From: Kutzneria sp. CA-103260
GTDB lineage: Bacteria > Actinomycetota > Actinomycetes > Mycobacteriales > Pseudonocardiaceae
Reading direction: 5' to 3'
Length of the DNA: 64,000 nucleotides
Assembly (NCBI RefSeq): GCF_018263855.1
Contig: NZ_CP073318.1
Span: 9,734,001-9,798,000, forward strand
Notes under the pieces: model-generated
Told to the model about the DNA's origin: nothing
Seen by the model: the letters and a program-made list of their open reading frames with translations, nothing else
Database searches by the model: none
Program-made: the position numbers and the translations under genes
Part shown: positions 55,234 to 62,673 of the stretch, in pieces
Layout: each line of letters begins with the position of its first letter
How positions within the stretch are numbered: position 1 is the stretch's first letter

Positions 55234-55644
55234 TTGTCACGCGAAAACGACGCTCCCGGAGCCGTGCGCGCCGCCGGTGTGATGGTCGCGGTCCAGGGGC
55301 TGGCCGCGCTCGCGGTCGCCGTGGTCGCCCTCGTGCACGGAATCGGCGGTGTGCCGGCCAACCTGGCCTACGGCGAGGCCGGCATCTTCGTGGTGATCGC
55401 CATCGCCTGCGGGCTGCCCGGCGTGCTGCTGTGGCAGGGCCGGCGCGGCGCCCGCAACGCCGCCGTGTTCCTGCAGCTGCTGGTGGTCGGCGGCATCTGG
55501 TGGGGCTTCAACCCGGTCGACTCGCTGCCGGTGGACATCCTGTTCACCGCCTACTGCGCGGCCGTGCTCGTGCTGCTGCTGTTCCTGGAGCCCTCGCGGC
55601 TGTGGGCGATGGGCATCGCCAAGGACGGCTCGCAGGTGCCCTAG
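55234..55644 (+). CDS. small integral membrane protein
   Basis: 136 residues with four hydrophobic segments: VMVAVQGLAALAVAVVALVHG, GIFVVIAIACGLPGVLLWQG (first and second), then AAVFLQLLVVGGIWWGF and LFTAYCAAVLVLLLFLE. No charged residues within the helices suggest transport. TTG 55234 is supported by GAGGAAGG seven bases upstream. Function unknown. It ends in a CTAG shared with the convergent acetyltransferase stop (55641-55644). Confidence 0.75.
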   Translation: MSRENDAPGAVRAAGVMVAVQGLAALAVAVVALVHGIGGVPANLAYGEAGIFVVIAIACGLPGVLLWQGRRGARNAAVFLQLLVVGGIWWGFNPVDSLPVDILFTAYCAAVLVLLLFLEPSRLWAMGIAKDGSQVP

Positions 55645-56114
55645 GCCCGCGCTGCCGCCTTGGCCAGCGCCTCGTCGGCGAGCCGATAGCGGTACCAATC
55701 GGTGACCCGGGTGGCGCCCATAGCCTCGTAGAAGTCGATCGCCGGCTGGTTCCAGTCCAGCACCGACCACTCGAACCGGCCGAGCCCGCGGTCGGCGCAT
55801 TCCTTGGCCAGGGCCAGGAACAGCCCCCGGCCGTGGCCGCCGCCGCGGTGCTCGGGCCGGACGAACAGGTCCTCCAGGTACAGGCCGTGCACCCCGGTCC
55901 AGGTGGAGAAGCTGAGGAACCACAAGGACATTCCCACCACTTCGCCGTCCGCCTCGGCCACGTGGCCGAACAGGGCCGGTGACGGGCCGAACAGCGCGGC
56001 GCGCAGCTGCTCGGCCGTCAGGTGGCACTCCTGCGGCGCCCGCTCGTATGCGGCGAGGTCGTGCACCAGCTGCACGACGGCGTCGACATCGGACTCGCGG
56101 ACGCGGCGGATCAT
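55641..56114 (-). CDS. GNAT-family N-acetyltransferase
   Basis: 157 residues. The acetyl-CoA-binding loop is VRPEHRGGGHGRGLFLAL (R-x-x-G-x-G); LEDLFV and FEWSVLDWNQPAIDFYEAMGA give the beta-strand 4-5 signature. The DWN-PAI-FY pattern is characteristic of the diamine/thialysine acetyltransferase (SAT-like) subgroup, so a polyamine or lysine analogue is a plausible substrate. ATG 56114 overlaps the phosphatase stop by four bases. The two genes form an operon. Confidence 0.87.
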   Translation of the reverse strand: MIRRVRESDVDAVVQLVHDLAAYERAPQECHLTAEQLRAALFGPSPALFGHVAEADGEVVGMSLWFLSFSTWTGVHGLYLEDLFVRPEHRGGGHGRGLFLALAKECADRGLGRFEWSVLDWNQPAIDFYEAMGATRVTDWYRYRLADEALAKAAARA

Positions 56115-56710
56115 CGCATCTCCCCCAGGGGTGGCACGTTCAGGCGACGGATCTGCGCCTGACCTCGCTCGTCACCCAACACCGAGATGCCGGCCGGGTC
56201 CAACCCGATTCGCACGCCGGCGGCCGGGTCCAGGCCGAGCCAGCGGACCACCAGCACGCGGCTGAAGTGGCCGTGGCCGATCAGCACCACGTCGCCGCGG
56301 TGCAGCTCCTCACGGGCCCGGGCCAGCACGGCGTCCGCGCGGTCGCCGACCTCCTTGGCCGTCTCCCCGTTCGGGATCTCGTGCGTCCACACCGTCCAGT
56401 CTGGCTCCTTCTCACGGATCTGTTCCGTGGTAAGGCCTTCGTAGTCGCCGTAGTCCCACTCGGCGAGGTCCTGGGTCACCTCGTCCACGTTGAGGCCGGC
56501 CAACTCGGCGGTGCGTTTGGCGCGGGTGCGCGGGCTGGCGAGCACCAGTCTGGGCGGGACCGTGGTGCCGCGCAGTTCAGCGAGCACCGCCCCGGCCTTT
56601 CTGGCCTGCTGCTCGCCGCGCGCGGTGAGCGGAACGTCGGTGCGACCGGTGTGCTGGCCGGTGATCGACCACTCGGTTTCCCCGTGCCTGATGACGTAAA
56701 CGTCTGCCAC
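56111..56710 (-). CDS. histidine phosphatase (phosphoglycerate mutase-like) family
   Basis: About 199 residues. The nucleophile motif VIRHGETEW sits at the N-terminus; VLASPRTRAKRTAELAG, WDYGDYEGLT and VVLIGHGHFSRVLVVRWLG (second catalytic His) complete the active site. Typical of broad-specificity or acid phosphatases of this fold. GTG 56710 chosen because the motif begins four residues later; the longer open frame overlaps the divergent gene. Followed by the acetyltransferase with an ATGA overlap. Confidence 0.9.
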   Translation of the reverse strand: MADVYVIRHGETEWSITGQHTGRTDVPLTARGEQQARKAGAVLAELRGTTVPPRLVLASPRTRAKRTAELAGLNVDEVTQDLAEWDYGDYEGLTTEQIREKEPDWTVWTHEIPNGETAKEVGDRADAVLARAREELHRGDVVLIGHGHFSRVLVVRWLGLDPAAGVRIGLDPAGISVLGDERGQAQIRRLNVPPLGEMR

Positions 56711-56836
56711 CTTGCGGATCGTAGCCGCGTGCCGCCCTCCCGGCAGGTCGTGTGACCCATCGCACTGCGTCGAACAGGCGATCGAACAATTGGCCTGGAT
56801 GAGGTAAAATTTGGAGGTAGTCCAGGGGAGAGGACG

Positions 56837-57460
56837 GTGTCGTCGGTGCGTCATCCAAAACTCGGGGTTGTGGTGGACTTCGCCAACTGCGCGCCCGGTT
56901 CGCAGACCAGGATCGTGGCCGGACAGCGGCGGATGTACCTGGACGAGGGACGCCAGCCGTGGGCCTACTACGGTCCGATGGTCGCGGCGATCCGCCGCGC
57001 GCTGGCCGATCCGGCCCCGGAGGCCGTGTTGGAACTGGCCGTGGCCAAGGTCGAGGATCCCGCCAAGCACGCGCACTTCGTCGAGCTGCAAAAGGGTTTC
57101 CTGCACTGGCATGAGGGTTTTGCCGGCAGCCTGGTGTCCGTCGGCGCCGGCACCTGGGTCGGGTCCGACGCGGTCTTCGACGTCGTCCCGCAGCTCGGTC
57201 TGCGGCCGGCCAAGGGCCCGAAGCTGGCCGTGCAGCTGTACATGAAGGAACCGGAACTGCTGCCCGAAGCCGCCGCCGTGCCGTTGCACATGATGCGATC
57301 CGTGATGGACCAGGTGCTGCCCGACGGCGTGCCGGCGATTCTCGATGTACGGCGCGGAAAGCTGTTGTTGCCCTCCCGCCGCCGCAGCGACAAGCGGCTC
57401 GACGCCGACGTGGCCGGCGTGGTCGCCCACTGGTCCGCCATCTGGCGCGCCATCGCCTGA
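56837..57460 (+). CDS. conserved hypothetical protein
   Basis: 207 residues, soluble. Begins VRHPKLGVVVDFANCAPGSQ and has YLDEGRQPWAYYGPMVAAIRRAL, FVELQKGFLHWHEGFAGSLV, VGAGTWVGSDAVFDVVPQLG and DVRRGKLLLPSRRRSDKRLD. No recognised motif; two Trp/Tyr-rich patches and a basic C-terminal strip stand out. GTG 56837 (GAGAGGA upstream) or 56846. It is divergent from the phosphatase gene with a 126-base gap, and ends in a hairpin shared with the convergent lipoprotein gene. Confidence 0.65.
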   Translation: MSSVRHPKLGVVVDFANCAPGSQTRIVAGQRRMYLDEGRQPWAYYGPMVAAIRRALADPAPEAVLELAVAKVEDPAKHAHFVELQKGFLHWHEGFAGSLVSVGAGTWVGSDAVFDVVPQLGLRPAKGPKLAVQLYMKEPELLPEAAAVPLHMMRSVMDQVLPDGVPAILDVRRGKLLLPSRRRSDKRLDADVAGVVAHWSAIWRAIA

Positions 57461-57468
57461 TCGGCGAA

Positions 57469-57515
57469 CCGTGCGAGCCCGCCGGACCGGCAACTCCTTC
57501 GGCGGGCCCGCACGG
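57469..57515. terminator. hairpin terminator between convergent genes
   Basis: CCGTGCGAGCCCGCCG and CGGCGGGCCCGCACGG pair over 16 positions with one A-C mismatch, around a 15-base loop. Confidence 0.7.
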
Positions 57516-57516
57516 C

Positions 57517-57885
57517 TCAGGCCCGGACGCGCTGGGTGACGAACGCCAAACCGTTCTTGTCGCAGCCGACCTGGTTCATGTTGTGGTCGTCGATGTCGGC
57601 CTCACAGGTCCAGCCGCTGACGACCAGGCGGCGGGCGGTGCCCTGGGCCAGGCGCGGCGCGTCGCGGTAGTACGAGGTCAGGACCTTGAAGGCTTCGTCG
57701 CAGGCGGCGGTGCCGGCCGGCATGGCCGGGGAGACCAGGTCCCGCTGGCCGCCGGGGATGGCGAAGGTGCCGCAGTCCACCGGCGGGACATAGGGGGCCA
57801 TCGTCGGCGGTAGGGCGTGCGTGGGCCCGGCGCCGCAGGCGGACAGCAGCAGGACACCGAGCACGGCGGGCAGCCATCGCCCCAT
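57517..57885 (-). CDS. small lipoprotein
   Basis: 122 residues. Type II signal peptide MGRWLPAVLGVLLLSAC with lipobox LLSAC (Cys 17). The mature part has four Cys (VDCGTF, AACDEAF, WTCEAD, VGCDKNG), suggesting two disulfides, and FKVLTSYYRDAPRLAQ in the middle. No recognised family. GGAGG lies four to five bases upstream of ATG 57885. The longer frame has no ribosome site. Confidence 0.75.
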   Translation of the reverse strand: MGRWLPAVLGVLLLSACGAGPTHALPPTMAPYVPPVDCGTFAIPGGQRDLVSPAMPAGTAACDEAFKVLTSYYRDAPRLAQGTARRLVVSGWTCEADIDDHNMNQVGCDKNGLAFVTQRVRA

Positions 57886-57941
57886 GGTTCCTCCGTCTGA
57901 GTGAACTCGATGCCCATTGGACGCACGCGGGGCGGCGCGGT

Positions 57942-59354
57942 TCACCGGTCGGCGGCGAATTTGTCCCGGAGGCGTTGGACGTCGACGCCGAGGGGCCGGT
58001 CGACGAGGACGGGCGGCACCGACTCGGCGATCCAGGCGTAGGCGCTGCGCAGCCGGGGCGCGCCGGGCAGGCCGCGCAGGTGGTGGGCCTGGGCGATGCC
58101 GATGAGCTCGCAGGCGGTGATGGACAGCAGATGGTCGATGACCGCCCGCAACTGCTCACCGGCGGCCCAGGCATGGGCCTGCACGTCCTCCTGACCGGCG
58201 GAGGTGTCGAGGGAGCCGAGCGTGGCCGGCGCGGCCAGCCGGCGGATCTCGTGCAGCTCGCCAGCGGCCCGCTTGTGGATCGGCGACAGGCCGGCCTGCG
58301 GCCCGGGATCGACCGCCAGCTGGGCGTTGAGCCCGGTGAACTGGCTGTCCAGCAACCGGTGCAGGCGTTGCACGCTGATCTCGGCCAGGTGGGTGAGCGC
58401 GGCGGTGACGGCGTCCAGGCGCAGGCCCACGGTGACGGCGTGGTAGCCGGCGGTCGAGGTGAAGCGGCCGTCCAGGAACGACGGGGAATCCGTTGGCGCG
58501 GCCAGGAGAAGGTCCCGTGCGACGGCGAGATCGTCGAGGGTGCGCTGGGCGTGGGCGATGGCCTGCGGAGCGACCCGGAACGACACCGGGGCCTGCACGA
58601 GATCGGAGCGGGTGGCGGAATCCGTTGTGCGGGAACGGATGTCGTCGAGCACGGCGGCGAGCACGGTATCGGGGCCGGCCAGCGCCGGGTGGTAGATCGA
58701 GCGGGGAGCGCCCAGCACGTCGACAGCCATGGCGGCGGCCAGCGTCTGGAGCTCCACGGCCTGCATGGCATCGGAGCCACGCATGAATGCGTGCATAAGG
58801 GCCAGCGGCGAGCCCTGGATCAGGCTCGCACCCTCCTTGGGCCCCAACGGAAACGGCTTCACCTTGCGGCGCTTGAGGGCGTCGGCCGCCGGCTTCTCGA
58901 CGCCGTCGTCCAGCACCGTGCCGACACCGACGAACGTCTGGAAGGCATGAGACAGCGGGATGATCTCACCGGCGCTGCCCAGCGCCGACCGGGGCACGGC
59001 CGGCACGAACCCGTCGTCGAGCCGGTCGGCCAGGAACTTCACGAGTTCGGGGCTGGCGGCCGTGGTCGGCGCGAGCAGGCCCTGGAGCTTCACCGCCAGC
59101 AGCGCCCGGACGTCCGGCTCCGGCAGCCACGGCGGGCCGCCGACCGCCCGTCCGATCAGCAGATTCCGTTGGTGCGCCGCCTGTTGCTCCGCGTCCAGGG
59201 CGACGCCGGCCAGCCGGCCCATGCCGGTGTTGACGCCGTAGACCGGCTTGTCGGCAGCCTCCAGGGCGGCCAGCATCGCCCGGCGGTTCGCGGCGACGTC
59301 GTCCAGCGGGCCGAGCTCGACCCGCTGGCCCCTGGCGACGGCCAGGATGTCCAT
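57942..59354 (-). CDS. histidine/phenylalanine ammonia-lyase homologue lacking the MIO tripeptide
   Basis: 470 residues, with the whole Lyase_aromatic fold: VYGVNTGMGRL (Tyr39), VPRSALGSAGEIIPLSH, KEGASLIQGSPLALMHAF and TSAGQEDVQAHAW. Canonical enzymes form the MIO cofactor from Ala-Ser-Gly; here it is Ser127-Ala128-Gly129, so the central Ser that becomes dehydroalanine is gone. The active-site Asn of the LLNGT block is Gln180, and the catalytic Tyr of Q-x-x-Y-S-x-R is Val257. It is therefore not a normal ammonia lyase. ATG 59354 chosen; GTG 59363 would overlap the upstream cyclodeaminase stop. The two genes form an operon. Confidence 0.8.
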   Translation of the reverse strand: MDILAVARGQRVELGPLDDVAANRRAMLAALEAADKPVYGVNTGMGRLAGVALDAEQQAAHQRNLLIGRAVGGPPWLPEPDVRALLAVKLQGLLAPTTAASPELVKFLADRLDDGFVPAVPRSALGSAGEIIPLSHAFQTFVGVGTVLDDGVEKPAADALKRRKVKPFPLGPKEGASLIQGSPLALMHAFMRGSDAMQAVELQTLAAAMAVDVLGAPRSIYHPALAGPDTVLAAVLDDIRSRTTDSATRSDLVQAPVSFRVAPQAIAHAQRTLDDLAVARDLLLAAPTDSPSFLDGRFTSTAGYHAVTVGLRLDAVTAALTHLAEISVQRLHRLLDSQFTGLNAQLAVDPGPQAGLSPIHKRAAGELHEIRRLAAPATLGSLDTSAGQEDVQAHAWAAGEQLRAVIDHLLSITACELIGIAQAHHLRGLPGAPRLRSAYAWIAESVPPVLVDRPLGVDVQRLRDKFAADR

Positions 59355-59359
59355 GTCCC

Positions 59360-60367
59360 TCACCGGTACGGCAACATCGTGCCGACGTCCTTCGCCTCGG
59401 CTCGGTGCAGGATCATCCGAGCCACGGCCAAGTCCGTTGTGGACAGTCCGCGGTGCCAGAACAGCGTGCGCTCCGTTTCGCTCTCCCGCCCCGGCTTGTG
59501 GCCCGCGACGATGTCCCCGATCTCCGCGTGGATCCGGTCCTCGGTGAGCAGGCCGGCGTTCAGGTGCGGGCGCAACGCCCCGAACCTCGGATTGCCCGAC
59601 CGGGATTCGCGCCAGTTGTCCACGACGATCTTGTCCACGTCGTCGAGCAGGTCCAGGGCCAGCGCGCTGATCGTCCCGTACGGCACGAGGAAACTCCCCG
59701 GCCGCAGAAACTCCTTGCGCAGCAACGGCTCCGGTTCCGTCAGCCGGGACGCCTCGACCAGCACGTCCGCGCCGTCGAGCGTCTCCTCCCACGTCGTGCA
59801 CACCGTCACCGGCTTGCCCAGCCGCTCCGTCAGCCGCTCCGCGAACGGCTCCCGCGACTCCGGCCGGCGGCTGGTCACCCGGATCTCCGCGAAGTCGAAC
59901 ACCGAGTCCAGCAGCACCACGTTCCACCAGGCCGTGCCGCGTGCCCCCACGTGCCCCAGCACCTTGGCGTCCCGGCGGGCCAGGTGCTTCGCCCCCACCG
60001 CCGTCATCGCCCCGGTTCTCGCCTCCGTGATCATCGTGCCGTCCACGATGGCCTTCGGCATGCCCGTCTCCGGGTCGAACAGGCTGATCAGCGCCATCTC
60101 GCTGGGCAGGCCGCGCTCGTAGTTCGAGACGAAGTCCCCGACCACCTTCACGCCGCTGACGCCCTTGTCGGTCAGGCTCCCGCGCAGCACGTTGAAGTGC
60201 CCCCGCCCGCCGTTGTCCGGCACCAGGTGGGTCCGCGGCTCGAACACCACGCGCCCGTTCCCGTGATCGGCGAGCACGTCCTCCACGGCAGCCACGATGT
60301 CCGCGTCGGTGATGCCGAGCGAGTCGATGTCCGCCCCGGACAGGTAGCGCATCCAGACCGTCGTCAC
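59360..60367 (-). CDS. ornithine cyclodeaminase/mu-crystallin family protein
   Basis: 335 residues. The family's substrate Lys and loop appear in GVKVVGDFVSNYERGLPSE, followed by DGTMITEARTGAMTAVGAKH and the Rossmann loop VLGHVGARGTAWW (G-x2-G-x2-G). FLVPYGTISALALDLLDDVD is the C-terminal block. Members include ornithine cyclodeaminases, ketimine reductases, alanine dehydrogenases and SbnB-type enzymes; the reaction here cannot be chosen. It is GTG-started at 60367 and lies directly upstream of the MIO-less lyase homologue, suggesting that both act on the same small molecule. Confidence 0.83.
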   Translation of the reverse strand: MTTVWMRYLSGADIDSLGITDADIVAAVEDVLADHGNGRVVFEPRTHLVPDNGGRGHFNVLRGSLTDKGVSGVKVVGDFVSNYERGLPSEMALISLFDPETGMPKAIVDGTMITEARTGAMTAVGAKHLARRDAKVLGHVGARGTAWWNVVLLDSVFDFAEIRVTSRRPESREPFAERLTERLGKPVTVCTTWEETLDGADVLVEASRLTEPEPLLRKEFLRPGSFLVPYGTISALALDLLDDVDKIVVDNWRESRSGNPRFGALRPHLNAGLLTEDRIHAEIGDIVAGHKPGRESETERTLFWHRGLSTTDLAVARMILHRAEAKDVGTMLPYR

Positions 60368-60496
60368 CCCGCCAGCCTAGATCGTCAGCGCCGACCGGAC
60401 GAGGAACCGCCGAGTTGCCGGGGCCGGGCCTGGTGGGCGTGAGCTGCGCGGTCACGGTGGCCAGGGCGGGTGGATCGTTCGCTTGCTTCGTCAGTA

Positions 60497-60540
60497 ACGA
60501 GTCCGAGCGACGAAGAGCTATCGACACGCCGGGACTCGTT
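60497..60540. promoter_or_regulatory. inverted repeat upstream of two divergent genes
   Basis: AACGAGTCC (60497-60505) and GGACTCGTT (60532-60540) are perfect inverted arms 26 bases apart. The right arm ends 18 bases before ATG 60558. It could be a two-site operator or a leader hairpin. Confidence 0.4.
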
Positions 60541-60557
60541 CACCAACGGAGGCCACC

Positions 60558-60845
60558 ATGACTGACCGGCTTGATGACCACGAGGGACGCGACCCTGGGA
60601 CGTTGCACGCCGAGCTTGGCGCGCAGCTCGATCAGGCCGCGAAGGAAGTGGTACGGCGGATGGCTGACGGGGTCAGCTACGAAGTGGCGCATCAAGCCGT
60701 AGCGGCCGCCTACCAGAGGCTTGCCGGCCACGCCCAGGTGCACAACTTCCTGCCCATCCTCGCGGCGCGCTCCGCCCAGAACGCCCTTGAGCGGGGTGAC
60801 CTTCACCGGGCCTCCGGCCATGGGCTGCCCGACCAGAAGTCGTAG
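60558..60845 (+). CDS. small three-helix-bundle (DUF3562-like) protein
   Basis: 95 residues. Helices around LDQAAKEVVRRMADGVSYEVAHQ (first two) and HNFLPILAARSAQNAL resemble the short actinobacterial proteins with a three-helix dimerisation bundle in which V-x-x-FLPILA-x-R is the conserved end. The family label is by recall of that pattern. ATG 60558 has GGAGG five bases upstream. Function unknown. Confidence 0.65.
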   Translation: MTDRLDDHEGRDPGTLHAELGAQLDQAAKEVVRRMADGVSYEVAHQAVAAAYQRLAGHAQVHNFLPILAARSAQNALERGDLHRASGHGLPDQKS

Positions 60846-60881
60846 TTCTCGCCGCCACGCCGTCCACCGGGACGCAGACGA

Positions 60882-60930
60882 AAAACGACGCTGACCAACG
60901 AAACGCGTCTTCGCTGGTCAGCGTCGTTTT
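60882..60930. terminator. perfect hairpin between convergent genes
   Basis: AAAACGACGCTGACCA (60882-60897) and TGGTCAGCGTCGTTTT (60915-60930) pair perfectly over 16 bases, with A-tract and T-tract on either side, giving a classical bidirectional rho-independent terminator. Confidence 0.85.
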
Positions 60931-60943
60931 CAGGCCGTCGACC

Positions 60944-61351
60944 TCAGGCCTGCTTGGTCTCCCAGAAGATCTTGTCGATCTCGGCGATCAGGTCGAGCAG
61001 CTCCTGGCCCTTGGCCGGGTCCATGGAGCCCTTGGCGCCGGCGGCGCCGGCGGCCTTGGTGGCCTTGTTGAACAGGGTGTGCAGCTCCGGGTACTTCTCG
61101 AAGTGCGGGGCCTTGAAGTAGTCGGTCCACAGCACCCAGAGGTGGTGCTTGACCAGCTCGGCGCGCTGTTCCTTGATCGCGATCGCGCGGGCGCGGAACT
61201 CGGGGTCCTCGTTGCCCTGGTACTTCTCCTGGATCGCCTTGACCGACTCGGCCTCGATCCGGGCCTGGGCCGGGTCGTAGACGCCGCACGGAAGGTCGCA
61301 GTGCGCCGTCGCCTCGAGGCGCGGGCCGAGGATGCGCGACAGCAGTCGCAT
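60944..61351 (-). CDS. sodN: nickel-containing superoxide dismutase
   Basis: 135 residues. A 16-residue propeptide (MRLLSRILGPRLEATA) precedes the nickel hook HCDLPCGVYDP, where the processed His1, Cys2 and Cys6 bind nickel; ARIEAESVKAIQEKY follows. Four-helix bundle, hexameric, cytoplasmic. GGGAGG lies four bases before ATG 61351. Divergent from its maturation protease gene, the arrangement seen in streptomycetes. In streptomycetes expression depends on nickel via Nur; no clear Nur box is visible in the 78-base gap. Confidence 0.96.
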   Translation of the reverse strand: MRLLSRILGPRLEATAHCDLPCGVYDPAQARIEAESVKAIQEKYQGNEDPEFRARAIAIKEQRAELVKHHLWVLWTDYFKAPHFEKYPELHTLFNKATKAAGAAGAKGSMDPAKGQELLDLIAEIDKIFWETKQA

Positions 61352-61429
61352 GGGTCCTCCCTGACAGTGAATGCTCCGACGTGCGGAACCCTACTCCGGA
61401 CGGCCGGAGCGGGCAGGCGGAGGTGATCG

Positions 61430-61765
61430 TTGGCACCGGTGGGAATAGATCGTTGGCCGCTGCGCAGGCTGCGGGTGCGCGGCCCGTCGATGGCGCCGAC
61501 GCTGCGGGACGGGGACGTGCTGCTGGTCAGCTTCCGGCGCGAGCCGGCGCCGGGGGCGATCGTGCTGGTCCGCTGGGCGGCGCGACCGGATCAGCTGTCG
61601 GTCAAGCGCGCGGTGGAGCGGGTCGGCCAGCAGGGGGTCGGCCAGCAGTGGCACGTGCTCGGCGACAACCAGTTCGCCTCGACGGACTCCAGGGAGCTGG
61701 GCCCGGCGCAGGTGCTGGGCGTGGCCACGTTCCGGCTGTGGCCACGCCCGGGACGGCTCACCTGA
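61430..61765 (+). CDS. sodX: nickel superoxide dismutase maturation protease
   Basis: 111 residues, S26 signal-peptidase-like. The nucleophile Ser is in VRGPSMAPTLRDGDVLLV and the Lys in LSVKRAVERVG; HVLGDNQFASTDSREL is the third family block. It removes the SodN propeptide. TTG 61430 was chosen because a near-perfect GGAGGTGATC precedes it by a few bases; GTG 61439 is an alternative. Its end overlaps the convergent rfbC gene by eight bases. Confidence 0.93.
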   Translation: MAPVGIDRWPLRRLRVRGPSMAPTLRDGDVLLVSFRREPAPGAIVLVRWAARPDQLSVKRAVERVGQQGVGQQWHVLGDNQFASTDSRELGPAQVLGVATFRLWPRPGRLT

Positions 61766-62366
61766 CGACAGCGCGCAGCTTGTCCTGGTAGGCCATGCAG
61801 TCGGCGTAGCTGGGCAGCAGGCCGGACGCCTCCGCCTCGGCCAGGGTGGGGGCGGCCAGGTCCTTCTCGGACAAGATCGGCTCGATGTCGGCCGCCCACG
61901 GCAGCCCGAGCGCGGGGTCCATCGGCGTGATGCCGTGCTCGCCGCTCGGGTTGAACGGCTCGGAGCAGATGTAGGCCATCGCGGTGTCGTCGGTCAGCGC
62001 CATGAACGAGTGCCCGAGGCCCTCGGAGATGTAGATGGCGTTGAACTTCTCCGCGTTGAGCTCGACGGCCTCCCACCGGCCGAAGGTGGGCGAGCCGACC
62101 CGGATGTCGACGACCACGTCGAGCAGCGCGCCGGCCGGGCAGTAGACGTACTTGGCCTGGCTGGGCGGGACGTCGGCGAAGTGCACGCCGCGGATGGTGC
62201 CCCGGCGGGACACGCTGTGGTTGGTCTGGGCCAGCCGCAGCGGGTAGCCGACGGCCTCGACGAACGCCTCCCCCTGGAACGGCGCGGCGAACATACCCCG
62301 GTGATCGGGAAAGGCCGGCGGGGTGAACTCCCAAGAACCTGCGATGTCGAGCTCGCGAACCTGCAT
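61758..62366 (-). CDS. rfbC: dTDP-4-dehydrorhamnose 3,5-epimerase
   Basis: Third step of dTDP-L-rhamnose synthesis or of a related deoxysugar pathway. 202 residues. The catalytic His is in RGVHFADVPPSQAKYV, the Tyr/Asp region in FGHSF-like GLGHSFMALTDDTAMAYICS; PFNPSGEHGITPMDPALG is typical. No other rml/rfb gene is adjacent, and the usual partners (rfbA, rfbB, rfbD) must be elsewhere. It could serve wall rhamnose or a secondary-metabolite sugar. ATG 62366. Confidence 0.92.
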   Translation of the reverse strand: MQVRELDIAGSWEFTPPAFPDHRGMFAAPFQGEAFVEAVGYPLRLAQTNHSVSRRGTIRGVHFADVPPSQAKYVYCPAGALLDVVVDIRVGSPTFGRWEAVELNAEKFNAIYISEGLGHSFMALTDDTAMAYICSEPFNPSGEHGITPMDPALGLPWAADIEPILSEKDLAAPTLAEAEASGLLPSYADCMAYQDKLRAVVR

Positions 62367-62673
62367 GGTGGGCCAGGTTAGTCGCTTGACCGATCGTGAA
62401 CCGAACTGCCTGCGAAAACTGACCGGTCAGTGCAACAATTCGTACGGACGTCTTGGTAAACCGCCTCTGAGCTGCGCAAAGAATGTGATCCCCGCCGCAG
62501 ACAGACCGGTGATCGGCTGTCACACTGTGCCAACCCCAGCGTCGCTTCGACCATGGTTTCGATACCCGGAACGCGAGTGGTCGACCGACTGCAAGGCGTG
62601 CAGTGACCGACGCGACAGCGCCGGTCGCGACACACGCGCCCGCCACAATGCCGTGTCACAGATGAGGGACGCC
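62367..62673 (+). other. divergent intergenic region, rfbC to malic enzyme
   Basis: About 307 bases without a convincing gene. It holds the palindrome at 62418-62431 described separately. The open frame through it on the + strand continues into malic enzyme but has no homology upstream of codon 62662. Confidence 0.5.
62418..62431. promoter_or_regulatory. perfect 14-base palindrome, TetR-type operator candidate
   Basis: ACTGACCGGTCAGT is an exact palindrome. Its place, 52 bases upstream of rfbC and within the divergent region, fits an operator of a TetR/GntR-type repressor. The regulator is not identifiable here. Confidence 0.5.

Noticed and set aside
57942..59354. Reading the lyase homologue as ordinary hutH (histidine utilisation)
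   Set aside because: The MIO tripeptide, active-site Asn and Tyr are all changed, and no hutU, hutI or hutG gene is adjacent.
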